A DNA stretch of 64,000 bases, taken from the NCBI RefSeq assembly GCF_039521565.1, contig NZ_BAAACP010000003.1:62001-126000 (forward strand). The letters run 5' to 3'. This DNA comes from Paraclostridium tenue. Lineage in GTDB: Bacteria > Bacillota > Clostridia > Peptostreptococcales > Peptostreptococcaceae. Shown here one piece after another: positions 1-8,709 of this stretch; the first letter of the stretch is position 1, and every line of letters begins with the position of its first letter. The notes below the pieces were generated by a model. It saw nothing but the letters and a program-made list of their open reading frames with translations, was not told the origin of the DNA and did no database searches. The translations under genes and the position numbers were made by a program.

Positions 1-552
1 GTTAATAATGTGGGAACGGCTGCTCAGATAGCTAAAACTATAAAAACAGGCATGCCACTTATAGAAAGGATAACAACTATAACTGGAAGTTGTATACAAG
101 AACCAAAAAATCTTGTAACTAAAGTGGGAACACTTTTCTCAGAAATTATAGATCAGTGTGGTGGATTTAATAAAGAGAAAGAACTAGGAAAAGTTATAAT
201 GGGTGGACCTATGATGGGAATAGCTCAGCATACAATAAACATACCTACAAATAAAGGCACATCAGGAATATTATGTCTAGATAAAATCGAAGCAAGAACT
301 CCTAAACCTAAAAATTGTTTAAGATGTGGGAAATGTCTAGATGTATGTCCAGCATTTTTACAACCATTGTACATAAGTGCATATAGTATAAAAGGTGATT
401 ATGAATCATCTGAAAAGTATAAAGCATTAGATTGTATAGAGTGTGGATCTTGTTCATTTATTTGCCCAGCAAGAAGACCTCTACTTCAATCAATTAGGGT
501 AGCTAAAAAAGAAATAATTTCATTAAAAAGAAAACAATCAATGAGTAAATAA
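1..552 (+). CDS. rnfC: Rnf complex subunit RnfC, C-terminal part (5' truncated by window edge)
   Basis: RnfC is the peripheral Fe-S/flavin subunit of the membrane Rnf complex. It hands electrons from the ferredoxin side to NAD+. The frame is open from base 1 (VNNVGTAAQ), so the gene begins left of the window and only about 183 residues are seen. The visible part holds the conserved VGGPMMG-like segment (here MGGPMMG) and two ferredoxin-type cysteine sets, CLRCGKCLDVCP and CIECGSCSFICP, which bind two [4Fe-4S] clusters. The tail is lysine-rich. rnfD follows after about 16 nt behind a GGGGG ribosome site, and the order C-D-G-E-A-B continues to 4752 as one operon. The assignment is firm, from motifs plus context. 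The GTG at position 10 is not a credible start. Confidence 0.96.
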   Translation, partial: VNNVGTAAQIAKTIKTGMPLIERITTITGSCIQEPKNLVTKVGTLFSEIIDQCGGFNKEKELGKVIMGGPMMGIAQHTINIPTNKGTSGILCLDKIEARTPKPKNCLRCGKCLDVCPAFLQPLYISAYSIKGDYESSEKYKALDCIECGSCSFICPARRPLLQSIRVAKKEIISLKRKQSMSK

Positions 553-568
553 GTTAGGGGGAAATATG

Positions 569-1549
569 ATGGATAACAAACTAATAGTGTCATCTTCTCC
601 ACATGTGAGAAGTAATGAAGATACATCATATATAATGAAGCAAGTCATAATAGCTCTTTTGCCAGCTGCATTAGCAGGGATATACTTTTTTAGACTAAGT
701 GCTATAAATGTAATGTTTTGGTGTATATTAGGATCAGTAGGATTTGAGTGGTTATATCAAAAGCTAAGCAAAAAAGAATCGGCAATAGATGATTTTTCAG
801 CAGTTGTAACAGGACTATTACTTGCATTTAATGTACCAGCATCTCTTCCTTGGTGGATGTGTTTAGCAGGTGCGGCATTTGCAATAATAGTAGTAAAGAT
901 GGTGTTTGGGGGAATTGGTAATAACTTTGTAAACCCTGCTTTAGCAGCTAGGGCATTTTTATTAGCATCATTTCCAGTAGCTATGACTGCTTGGACAAAA
1001 ACTGGTGTAAATTGGGTTAGTTCAGGAAGTATAGATGCTGTAACTACAGCTACACCACTATCTTTTTTAAAGGCAGGACCACAAGGTATACAAACTTTAA
1101 CTGATAGTGGAACAGGATTATTTGATATGTTTATTGGTAATATAGGTGGTACCATAGGTGAGACTTCAGCGATACTCCTTATACTAGGCGGATTATATTT
1201 AATGTATAAAGGTATAATAAATTACGTTATACCTGTATTTTATATAGGGACTGTAGCAGTATTAATGTTTATATTAGGTGGATTTAATATTGAATTTGCT
1301 ATGTACCAAATGGTAGCAGGAGGACTTATGTTAGGGGCATTTTTCATGTTAACAGATTATACTACATCACCTATGACTAAAAAAGGCCAAATTATATATG
1401 CTATTATAGCTGGTGTTATAACAACAGTTATAAGACTTTATGGAGGATATCCAGAAGGAGTATCTTATTCTATATTATTTGTAAATGTAATGACACCTCT
1501 TATAGATAAATACACAAAAACTAAAGTATTTGGGGAGGTGGAGAAATAA
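569..1549 (+). CDS. rnfD: Rnf complex membrane subunit RnfD
   Basis: RnfD is an integral membrane subunit of the ferredoxin:NAD+ oxidoreductase and carries covalently bound FMN. The protein is about 326 residues with many hydrophobic segments and the family stretch GIGNNFVNPALAARA. The flavinylation motif DAVTTAT is intact, and its Thr is at about residue 162. That fits the Dxx(S/T)(G/T)AT pattern recognised by the flavin transferase ApbE, which is encoded at 47363-48409. Two adjacent ATGs (566 and 569) are possible starts. The second is preferred because it lies 7 nt from the GGGGG ribosome site. The stop codon abuts the rnfG start (TAA then ATG), so the two are probably translationally coupled. 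Confidence 0.96.
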   Translation: MDNKLIVSSSPHVRSNEDTSYIMKQVIIALLPAALAGIYFFRLSAINVMFWCILGSVGFEWLYQKLSKKESAIDDFSAVVTGLLLAFNVPASLPWWMCLAGAAFAIIVVKMVFGGIGNNFVNPALAARAFLLASFPVAMTAWTKTGVNWVSSGSIDAVTTATPLSFLKAGPQGIQTLTDSGTGLFDMFIGNIGGTIGETSAILLILGGLYLMYKGIINYVIPVFYIGTVAVLMFILGGFNIEFAMYQMVAGGLMLGAFFMLTDYTTSPMTKKGQIIYAIIAGVITTVIRLYGGYPEGVSYSILFVNVMTPLIDKYTKTKVFGEVEK

Positions 1550-2575
1550 ATGAAAGATATATTCAAATTAGGGAGTATATTATTTTTAATATGTGCTGTA
1601 GCAGCTTTATTATTAAGTGTAACTAATAATATAACTGAGCCGGTTATAAAAGAAAGAAATATACAAGCAAATAATGAATCAAGAAAAGAAGTGCTTAAAG
1701 AAGCTGAAGAGTTTAAGCAATTAGATAATGTTAAAGCTAACTTAGTAGAGGAAGTATATGAGGGATTAAAAGGTGATGAAGTAGTTGGTTATACTATTAA
1801 AACTGTTCCTAAGGGGTATGGAGGAAAAGTAGAAGTTATGATAGGTATATCTCAAGATGGAAAAATTACAGGAGTAAAAGTTGGGAATCATTCAGAGACT
1901 CCAGGTCTTGGATCTAAGGCTTCAGAACCAACATTTAAAGATCAATTTAATGGAAAGAGTACAGAAAAACCTTTAATAGTTGTAAAAGGAAGTGCAAGTA
2001 ATGATAATGATATAGCTGCTATATCTGGAGCTACAATAACGTCTAATGCTGTTACTTCTGGAGTAAATGCAGCTATTAATTTGTATAAAGAACAATTATT
2101 AAACAATTCACAAAATAAAGAAGTTCAATCTCTTGAAAAAGATCCTATGGTCAAAATATTTGATAATGCACAATTTAAGAAAATAAAAGATAAATCAGAA
2201 GGTATAGTAGTATCTGTATATGAAGTATTAGACGGAAAAGATAAAATTGGATATATATTTGAAACAGAACCAGATGGATATGATTCTAAGACAGAAGTTT
2301 TAGTTGGAATAACTCTAGATGGAACAATAAAAGGTGTAGAACTAGGTGAAAAAACTAGAAATAATGAATATTTAGCATCTACTTTTGACACAGGATTAAA
2401 ACATCAAATAGAAAATAAAAAGGCTAGTGAAATATCTTTAGTACAAGAAAAAGCTAGTAAAGATAATGAAGTTCAAGCTGTTTCGGGGGCTACTATAACA
2501 TCTAAATCAGTTGTAGAAGGAGTTAACTCTGCTATAGACTTATTTAAAAAAATAACTAATGGAACGGGGGCATAG
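1550..2575 (+). CDS. rnfG: Rnf complex subunit RnfG with two FMN-binding domains
   Basis: RnfG is the periplasmic-side FMN subunit of Rnf, anchored by one N-terminal transmembrane helix (about residues 7-27). At 341 residues it is far longer than the roughly 180-220 residues usual for RnfG. The excess is a second FMN-binding domain. Domain 1 (about 65-180) has SETPGLGSKA and SGATITS, with Thr162 as the expected flavin site. Domain 2 (about 215-335) repeats the layout with GYDSKTEV and SGATITS at 312-318, but lacks the ETPGLG segment. The acidic residue normally six positions before the flavinylated Thr is Ala156 in domain 1 and Gln309 in domain 2. The start abuts the rnfD stop. The family call is certain. 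The number of flavins actually carried is open. Confidence 0.93.
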   Translation: MKDIFKLGSILFLICAVAALLLSVTNNITEPVIKERNIQANNESRKEVLKEAEEFKQLDNVKANLVEEVYEGLKGDEVVGYTIKTVPKGYGGKVEVMIGISQDGKITGVKVGNHSETPGLGSKASEPTFKDQFNGKSTEKPLIVVKGSASNDNDIAAISGATITSNAVTSGVNAAINLYKEQLLNNSQNKEVQSLEKDPMVKIFDNAQFKKIKDKSEGIVVSVYEVLDGKDKIGYIFETEPDGYDSKTEVLVGITLDGTIKGVELGEKTRNNEYLASTFDTGLKHQIENKKASEISLVQEKASKDNEVQAVSGATITSKSVVEGVNSAIDLFKKITNGTGA

Positions 2576-2578
2576 AAA

Positions 2579-3175
2579 ATGGGTTTAGGAAAAATAATTA
2601 AAAATGGATTAGTAGATGAAAACCCAACACTTGTTCAAGTAATTGGTATGTGTCCAACTCTAGCTGTAACAACATCAGCTATAAATGGATTAGGAATGGG
2701 TCTTTCAACTACGATAGTTTTGATATGTTCAAATATAGTAATATCTATGATGAGAAAAATTATACCATCTAAGATAAGAATACCAGCATTTATAGTAGTA
2801 ATAGCAACATTTGTTACTATGGTAGGTATGCTTTTAAAAGCTTATATACCAGCACTTGATAAAGCATTAGGTTTATTTATACCTTTAATAGTGGTTAACT
2901 GTTTAATATTAGCACGTGCAGAAAGCTTTGCATCTAAAAATAAACCAATAGAGGCTGCAGTTGATGGAATTGGTATGGGCCTTGGGTTTGCACTATCTTT
3001 AACTGTATTAGGGGCTATAAGAGAAATACTTGGTAATGGAAGTTTATTCGGATTTGCTTTATTTGGGTCATCTTTCCAACCAGCTTTATTATTTATATTA
3101 CCTCCAGGAGCTTTCCTAACATTAGGATTTTTACTTGCAGGATTTAATAAATTAAAAGCTAAAAGAGCTAATTAG
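2579..3175 (+). CDS. rnfE: Rnf complex membrane subunit RnfE
   Basis: RnfE is an integral membrane subunit of Rnf, paralogous to RnfA. The 198-residue protein has about six hydrophobic helices. It carries the two family cysteines, in GMCPTLAVTTSA near residue 24 and in VVNCLILARAE near residue 109. In the homologous Nqr/Rnf structures these help hold an intramembrane [2Fe-2S] cluster at the interface with RnfA. The gene starts 3 nt after the rnfG stop. It ends in a lysine-rich tail, and rnfA follows after 11 nt with an AGGAGGG ribosome site. Confidence 0.96.
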   Translation: MGLGKIIKNGLVDENPTLVQVIGMCPTLAVTTSAINGLGMGLSTTIVLICSNIVISMMRKIIPSKIRIPAFIVVIATFVTMVGMLLKAYIPALDKALGLFIPLIVVNCLILARAESFASKNKPIEAAVDGIGMGLGFALSLTVLGAIREILGNGSLFGFALFGSSFQPALLFILPPGAFLTLGFLLAGFNKLKAKRAN

Positions 3176-3186
3176 GAGGGAGATAT

Positions 3187-3762
3187 ATGAATTTAATACT
3201 TTTATTTTTAAGTGTTGTATTAGTTAACAATGTTATAACATCTCAATTCTTAGGAATATGTCCATTCCTAGGTGTTTCTAAAAAAGTAGATACAGCAGTG
3301 GGTATGGGGGTTGCAGTTACGTTTGTTTTAACATTAGCATCATTTATAACTTACTTTGTTCAAAGAATATTAGAAATAACTAATAATCAATTTTTACAAA
3401 CTATAGCTTTTATATTAGTAATAGCATCTATAGTTCAATTTGTCGAAATGGTTATACAAAAGATGAGTCCATCTTTATATCAAGCTTTAGGTGTATTTTT
3501 ACCACTAATAACTACAAACTGTGCAGTTTTAGGTATAGCTTTAGTTAATGTTCAAAATGGGTATAATTTAGTTGAGACAATGGTAAATGGATTCGGAGCA
3601 GGAGTAGGATTTACTTTAGCTATAGTTTTATTTGCGGGTATAAGAGAGAGATTAGAATTAGCAGATATACCTGAAACATTTAAAGGATTTCCTATAACTT
3701 TAATATCAGCAAGTTTAATGTCTATAGCATTCTTAGGGTTTGCAGGACTTATAAAATTATAA
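3187..3762 (+). CDS. rnfA: Rnf complex membrane subunit RnfA
   Basis: RnfA pairs with RnfE in the membrane core of the ferredoxin:NAD+ oxidoreductase. The 191-residue protein has about six transmembrane helices. It has conserved cysteines in LGICPFLGVSK near residue 25 and TTNCAVLGIALVN near residue 108, matching those of RnfE in inverted topology and known to ligate a shared [2Fe-2S] cluster. A strong AGGAGGG ribosome site precedes the ATG. It sits inside the rnfCDGEAB operon. Confidence 0.96.
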   Translation: MNLILLFLSVVLVNNVITSQFLGICPFLGVSKKVDTAVGMGVAVTFVLTLASFITYFVQRILEITNNQFLQTIAFILVIASIVQFVEMVIQKMSPSLYQALGVFLPLITTNCAVLGIALVNVQNGYNLVETMVNGFGAGVGFTLAIVLFAGIRERLELADIPETFKGFPITLISASLMSIAFLGFAGLIKL

Positions 3763-3780
3763 GTTAGGGGGGCGAAGTAA

Positions 3781-4752
3781 TTGGCTATAATTAATTCAAT
3801 TTTGGTTTTAGGTGTAATGGGTCTAATCTTTGGAGCTATACTTGCATATGCATCTAAAAAGTTTGCTGTAGAAGTAGATGAAAGAGTAGAAAAAATACTT
3901 GAGGTATTGCCAGGAGCAAACTGTGGGGGATGTGGATTCCCAGGTTGTGGAGGATTAGCAAGTGCAATAGTAGAAGGAAAAGCTTCTGTAAATGGATGTC
4001 CTGTTGGGGGAAGTGATTGTGCATCAAAGATAGGTGAAATAATGGGAGTGAATTCAGAAGTAGGAGAACGAAAAGTAGCAAATGTTATTTGTAAAGGTAG
4101 TTGTGACGTTTCTAAGGATAAATATACATATGAAGGAATGTTAGATTGTAAAGCTGCTAATGCATTAAATGGAGGAGCTAAATCTTGTAAATATGGATGT
4201 CTAGGACTTGGTACTTGTGTTAACGTTTGTAAATTTGATGCTATAAAAATAATAGATGGAGTAGCTGTTATAGATGAAGAAAAATGTGTTCTTTGCGGAA
4301 AATGTATTGAAGTTTGCCCAAAAGGATTGATACATGAAAAGCCAGTTAAAAATCAAGTAATAGTAGAGTGTAATAGCAAAGACTTTGGAAAGAGTGTAAA
4401 GGAAAAATGTAGTGTAGGATGTATAGGATGTGGTATATGTGCTAAGTCATGTCCATTTGATGCTATAATAATAGAAGATAAATTAGCAAGAATAGATTAC
4501 AGTAAATGTGTACAATGTATGGTTTGTGTAGAAAAATGTCCGACAAAAGCTATAAAAGGAGACTTGAGTAAAAGAAAAAAAGTTCAGATAGAAAAAGATA
4601 AGTGTGTAGGATGTACTATATGCAAGAAACAATGTAAATTTGATGCAATAAAAGGGGAATTAAAAGAAAAGCATAAAGTAGATGAAAGTAAGTGTGTAGG
4701 ATGCCATGCTTGTGTTCAAAAATGTCCTAAAAAAGCTATTAAAATTTTATAA
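3781..4752 (+). CDS. rnfB: Rnf complex Fe-S subunit RnfB with multiple ferredoxin motifs
   Basis: RnfB is the electron-input subunit facing cytoplasmic ferredoxin. It has an N-terminal membrane helix (about residues 5-25). A four-Fe-S domain follows, with Cys48, Cys51, Cys56 (CGGCGFPGC) and Cys73. Six ferredoxin-type cysteine sets then run from residue 136 to about 315: the first is irregular (CKYGC to CVNVC), followed by CVLCGKCIEVCP, CIGCGICAKSCP, CVQCMVCVEKCP, CVGCTICKKQC and CVGCHACVQKCP. Proteobacterial RnfB has two such ferredoxin sets, while clostridial and acetogen forms are longer. The start is TTG at 3781 behind a GGGGGG ribosome site. This is the last gene of the operon, followed by a hairpin terminator. 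Confidence 0.95.
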   Translation: MAIINSILVLGVMGLIFGAILAYASKKFAVEVDERVEKILEVLPGANCGGCGFPGCGGLASAIVEGKASVNGCPVGGSDCASKIGEIMGVNSEVGERKVANVICKGSCDVSKDKYTYEGMLDCKAANALNGGAKSCKYGCLGLGTCVNVCKFDAIKIIDGVAVIDEEKCVLCGKCIEVCPKGLIHEKPVKNQVIVECNSKDFGKSVKEKCSVGCIGCGICAKSCPFDAIIIEDKLARIDYSKCVQCMVCVEKCPTKAIKGDLSKRKKVQIEKDKCVGCTICKKQCKFDAIKGELKEKHKVDESKCVGCHACVQKCPKKAIKIL

Positions 4753-4766
4753 TGTGGATATCATAG

Positions 4767-4800
4767 AGATATGGAGTTTTTCCATATCTTCTTTATTTTG
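4767..4800 (+). terminator. Rho-independent terminator of the rnf operon
   Basis: A perfect 9-bp stem, AGATATGGA (4767-4775) with TCCATATCT (4781-4789), has a 5-nt loop and is followed by a T-rich tail. It lies 14 nt after the rnfB stop. Confidence 0.85.
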
Positions 4801-4910
4801 GTAAAAAAGTAAAAATTGTAACCGGAGTGTAACAAAAACGTTCGACATTAACATTGAATTTTTTACAATATAGTGATAAACTAATTAAGTATTAAAAAAG
4901 AGGTGAATTA

Positions 4911-5495
4911 ATGAGTATAATATTGGCATCAGGATCGCCTAGAAGAAGAGAAATTCTAGCTAATACAAAGGTTAAATTTTCGGTTATAACTAGCGATATA
5001 GATGAAAAAATATTTGATTTTGAGGAGCCTACACAACTAGTATTAAGGCTAGCATTTGAAAAGTGTATGGATGTTGCTACTAATAACACTAAAGATTTAG
5101 TTATTGGAGCAGACACTATTGTCGTTTTAGATAATGAAATATTAGGAAAGCCTAAAAATGAGAAAGAAGCTTTTAATATGTTAAGCAAATTATCTAATAG
5201 AAAACATCAAGTAATAACAGGAATTAGCATAGTGCATTTGGAAAAAAATAAAAAAATTCTAGACTATGCTGTAAGTGATGTTAAATTTAAAAATTTAACT
5301 GAGCAAGATATAAAAGACTACATAAATACTGGAGAGTGTTTAGATAAAGCTGGTGCATACGGAATACAGGGATATGGAGCTTTATTGGTAGAAGAAATAA
5401 AGGGAGATTACTTTAATATAGTAGGATTGCCTATATCTAAGTTAAGTGATATTCTTAAAGAAAATTTCAATATAAATCTTTTGTATCAAGCTTAG
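4911..5495 (+). CDS. maf: Maf family nucleotide pyrophosphatase
   Basis: Maf proteins hydrolyse non-canonical or methylated nucleoside triphosphates (dTTP/UTP or m7GTP type), acting as house-cleaning enzymes and linked to septum formation. The 194-residue protein shows the family signature LASGSPRRREIL at the N-terminus, the catalytic Asp in GADTIVVLD, and the DKAGAYGIQGYGA block near residue 145. An AAGAGGTG ribosome site precedes the ATG. radC follows after 12 nt. This maf-radC-mreBCD order is common in Firmicutes. The substrate subtype cannot be fixed from the sequence alone. Confidence 0.95.
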   Translation: MSIILASGSPRRREILANTKVKFSVITSDIDEKIFDFEEPTQLVLRLAFEKCMDVATNNTKDLVIGADTIVVLDNEILGKPKNEKEAFNMLSKLSNRKHQVITGISIVHLEKNKKILDYAVSDVKFKNLTEQDIKDYINTGECLDKAGAYGIQGYGALLVEEIKGDYFNIVGLPISKLSDILKENFNINLLYQA

Positions 5496-5507
5496 GAGGT
5501 TAATTTC

Positions 5508-6197
5508 ATGAGGTCATCAAGTTTATGTGTAAAGGAGATGGCATTAGAAGAACGACCTAGAGAGAAAATGCTTACTAAAGGAGAAAAAAGCTTATCTAAT
5601 GCCGAGTTATTGGCAATTATTTTAAGGACAGGAACTAAGAAGCAAAGTGTTTTAGAATTAGCAAATTATATAATTAATAAAGATAGTCAAGGAATAAGAT
5701 GGCTAAATGATATAACTATACAAGAGTTATGTGAAATAGATGGAATAGGTATTTCTAAGGCAGCTCAAATAAAGGCTTCCCTAGAACTTGGAATAAGAAT
5801 ATCAAGTGCAAAACCTATTAGATATAAAGTCACGAATCCATGGGATGTATATAAATATTACATGGATAGCCTCAGATATTTAAATAAAGAAATATTTAAG
5901 ATAATTCTTTTGAATACTAAAAATGAAATAATTTGTGACATAGATATATCAGTAGGGACTTTAAATATGTCTGTGGTACATCCAAGAGAAGTATTTAGAG
6001 AAGCGATAAAAAGAAGTAGTAATAAGATTATTCTTATGCATAACCATCCATCTGGAAATGTAGAGCCATCTAATGAAGATAAAAATGTAACGTCTAGATT
6101 AGTAAAATGTGGCGAATTAATTGGTATTGAAGTCATTGACCATATAATAATAGGGGATGGGCTTTATTACAGTTTCAAGGAAAATATGATAATTTGA
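5508..6197 (+). CDS. radC: RadC / JAMM-domain protein
   Basis: The 229-residue protein has an N-terminal helix-hairpin-helix part (CEIDGIGISKAAQIKA, about residues 76-91). A C-terminal JAMM/MPN metalloprotease-like domain carries the metal motif HNHPSGNVEPSNED near residues 178-191, with an upstream Glu in HPREVFREA. The family was first linked to DNA repair, but that role has been questioned and the true function is unclear. An AGGAGG ribosome site lies just before the ATG. The gene sits between maf and mreB, with 28 nt to mreB. Confidence 0.94.
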   Translation: MRSSSLCVKEMALEERPREKMLTKGEKSLSNAELLAIILRTGTKKQSVLELANYIINKDSQGIRWLNDITIQELCEIDGIGISKAAQIKASLELGIRISSAKPIRYKVTNPWDVYKYYMDSLRYLNKEIFKIILLNTKNEIICDIDISVGTLNMSVVHPREVFREAIKRSSNKIILMHNHPSGNVEPSNEDKNVTSRLVKCGELIGIEVIDHIIIGDGLYYSFKENMII

Positions 6198-6225
6198 TGG
6201 ATTTATGTGAAAGGAGCTTGAAATT

Positions 6226-7296
6226 ATGGCAAAGAAAGAAAAAAAAGAAAAAAAAGGATTCAAGTCGTTATTTGGATTTAATAAAATGTCTAAAGATATG
6301 GGAATAGACTTAGGGACAGCAAATACATTAGTTTATATAAAAGGTCAAGGTATAGTGGTTAGAGAACCATCTGTTGTAGCAATAAGAGATGATAGTAAGT
6401 CTGTTTTAGCAGTAGGTGAAGAAGCTAAGAAGATGATAGGTAGAACACCAGGTAATATAGTTGCTATAAGACCTATGAAAGATGGAGTTATAGCTGATTT
6501 TGATGTAACTCAAGCAATGCTTAGCTACTTTATAAAAAAAGCTGCTTCAAATAAAGGTGTTGTTAGCCCAAGAATAGCTATATGTGTACCTTTTGGAGTA
6601 ACTGAAGTTGAAAAAAGAGCTATAGAAGAAGCTGCTAGACAAGCAGGAGCAAGAGATGCATATCTTATAGAAGAACCAATGGCAGCAGCTATAGGTGCTA
6701 ACCTTAGAGTCGAAGAGCCAGAAGGAAATATGGTTGTTGATATAGGTGGAGGTACAACAGAAATAGCTGTTATATCTTTAGGTGGTATAGTTACTGCTAA
6801 ATCTATAAGAATAGGTGGAGATGAGTTTGACGAATCTATAGTTAGTTATGTAAAGAAAGAATATAACTTAATGATAGGTGAAAGAACTGCGGAAGATGTT
6901 AAAATACAAATAGGATCTACTTTTAAAGATGATGCAGAAGAAACTATGCAAATAAGAGGTAGAGACTTAGTAACTGGTCTTCCAAAAACGGAGCATATAT
7001 CATCAACTCAAGTTAGAGAAGCATTAAAAGAACCTATAACATCAATAGTAGATGGAATAAAATCAACTTTAGAAAAAACTCCACCAGAATTAGCTTCAGA
7101 TATAATGGAAAACGGAATAATGTTAACTGGAGGAGGAGCTTTACTTAGAGGACTTGATAAGCTAGTAAAAGAACATACAGGAATGCCTGTTCATATAGCT
7201 GAAAATCCACTAGACTGCGTTGCATTAGGTACTGGTAAGTCTGTAGAAGATCAAGAAATATTTGAAAAAGTATTAATGATGAATGAAAGAAGATAA
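6226..7296 (+). CDS. mreB: Rod-shape determining actin homologue MreB
   Basis: MreB forms membrane-associated actin-like filaments that organise the cell-wall elongation machinery. The 356-residue protein has the actin-fold signatures: phosphate 1 loop MGIDLGTANT, phosphate 2 VVDIGGGTTEI, adenosine loop MLTGGGALLRG, and LIEEPMAAAIG. There is an N-terminal extension of about 25 residues rich in lysine, with an FKSLFGF amphipathic stretch that could be a membrane anchor. A GGAG ribosome site precedes the ATG. mreC, mreD and the PBP2 gene follow closely in the usual elongasome order. Confidence 0.97.
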   Translation: MAKKEKKEKKGFKSLFGFNKMSKDMGIDLGTANTLVYIKGQGIVVREPSVVAIRDDSKSVLAVGEEAKKMIGRTPGNIVAIRPMKDGVIADFDVTQAMLSYFIKKAASNKGVVSPRIAICVPFGVTEVEKRAIEEAARQAGARDAYLIEEPMAAAIGANLRVEEPEGNMVVDIGGGTTEIAVISLGGIVTAKSIRIGGDEFDESIVSYVKKEYNLMIGERTAEDVKIQIGSTFKDDAEETMQIRGRDLVTGLPKTEHISSTQVREALKEPITSIVDGIKSTLEKTPPELASDIMENGIMLTGGGALLRGLDKLVKEHTGMPVHIAENPLDCVALGTGKSVEDQEIFEKVLMMNERR

Positions 7297-7314
7297 TTTA
7301 AAGTTGGTGATAGG

Positions 7315-8196
7315 GTGAAACTAGGTAAAAATAAAAAAAATAATAAAAAATACAATGTTAAAGTGATAGCAACTATAGGAGTTGCTATCACTTTAATTGG
7401 AATTGTAGGAATGTCAATCGGCAGATATTCAAAAGATAGTTTTACAAAAAATGGATTTGTCTTAAATACAATATCTTCAATAGAAGGCAGCTTAAATAAT
7501 GGATTTACATTTATAAAAGAAGGTACAGGAAATATATTTAAGTTCAAGGAAAATGCCAAAAAAGTAAAACAATTAGAAAAAGAAAATGAAAAGTTAAAAA
7601 AAGAAATAATTGAATTAAAAGAAGACGCACAAAGTGCACAATCATTGCAAAGTCTAAAAAAATCTTTGAAATTTATAGAAGAAGATTATAAAGATACTAT
7701 GATTAGCACTGAAGTTGTAAGTAAAAATGATGGAAATTGGTATACATCTTTTGTAATAGGGGCTGGAAAGGATGAAGGTGTTAAAAAAAATAGTATTGTG
7801 ATGAATGGAAAAGGATTGGTAGGAATTGTTACTGAGGTTTCAAATCATTACAGTAAAGCAATATCTTTATTAGACACTAAATCATCAGTTAGTTTCCAAT
7901 TACTAAAAAATAAAGAATTTAAAGGTGTAATAAGCCAAGGTGCAAATGAAGATGAAAATTATAAAGCAAAAGGTTTATTAGAAGGATATATGTTTAAAAC
8001 TTCTTATGATGTGCTTCCTGGTGATGTTTTAGTAACATCTGGGTTAGGTATATATCCTAAGTCAATACCTATAGGAGAAATAGAAAAAGTTGTTGATGAT
8101 AAAAACAAAGGCCTAAAATACGTAGTTGTAAAGCCATACGTTAATTTCAAAGACGTTGATGATGTTGTAGTTATTGAGCCAAGAAATATAAATTAA
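7315..8196 (+). CDS. mreC: Cell-shape protein MreC
   Basis: MreC is a bitopic membrane protein that links MreB, PBP2 and RodA outside the membrane. The 293-residue protein has a basic N-terminus, one transmembrane helix (about residues 18-38), a heptad-rich coiled coil (about 82-120, Lys/Glu/Leu-rich) and a C-terminal beta domain with GLVGIVTEV and DVLVTSGLGGIYP-like segments (here VTSGLGIYPKSIPIG). The start is GTG at 7315 with a GGTGATAGG ribosome site. It sits 18 nt after mreB and 14 nt before mreD. Confidence 0.95.
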   Translation: MKLGKNKKNNKKYNVKVIATIGVAITLIGIVGMSIGRYSKDSFTKNGFVLNTISSIEGSLNNGFTFIKEGTGNIFKFKENAKKVKQLEKENEKLKKEIIELKEDAQSAQSLQSLKKSLKFIEEDYKDTMISTEVVSKNDGNWYTSFVIGAGKDEGVKKNSIVMNGKGLVGIVTEVSNHYSKAISLLDTKSSVSFQLLKNKEFKGVISQGANEDENYKAKGLLEGYMFKTSYDVLPGDVLVTSGLGIYPKSIPIGEIEKVVDDKNKGLKYVVVKPYVNFKDVDDVVVIEPRNIN

Positions 8197-8210
8197 AAGG
8201 AGAACTACAA

Positions 8211-8699
8211 ATGAAAAGAATATTACTTTTTCTTATAGGTGTTTTAATAGTTATAATAGAAGGAAGTATAACTAACTATGTAGATTTCTTAGGCGTTAGC
8301 ATTAACCTTCTTCTTATCTATATAACTATAATATCATTATATTTAGAGGATGTAGAAGCAAGCATTTTAGCAATACTACTAGGTTTTGTTAAAGATATCG
8401 CTATGGGTAGTTTATTTGGAGTTAATGCATTAGTATTAGCTGTAGTAGCATATGGAATAAGTAATCTAAAGGATAAGATATATAAAAATAGTTATATAAC
8501 TATTTTTGCTTTAGTTTTTATAGCAAGCTTAATAGATTCTATTGTAAATATAATTCTTTTAGGAAGCGTATATCAAACATATGATATCTTAACTATTTTT
8601 ATAAAAGGTATCTGCACAATACCACTTGTTAATAGTATAGGAAGTTTAATTTTTTATTTTGTATTTAAGGATTCAATCCTTAAACTAAAAAAAGATTAG
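8211..8699 (+). CDS. mreD: Rod-shape determining membrane protein MreD
   Basis: This 162-residue, strongly hydrophobic protein has about five transmembrane segments. It lies between mreC and the PBP2 gene, where MreD is always found. The LGFVKDIAMGSLFGVNAL segment (about residues 63-80) is typical of the family. MreD is a membrane partner of the elongasome. An AAAGGAGAA ribosome site precedes the ATG. Confidence 0.93.
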   Translation: MKRILLFLIGVLIVIIEGSITNYVDFLGVSINLLLIYITIISLYLEDVEASILAILLGFVKDIAMGSLFGVNALVLAVVAYGISNLKDKIYKNSYITIFALVFIASLIDSIVNIILLGSVYQTYDILTIFIKGICTIPLVNSIGSLIFYFVFKDSILKLKKD

Positions 8700-8709
8700 T
8701 GGTGATTAA

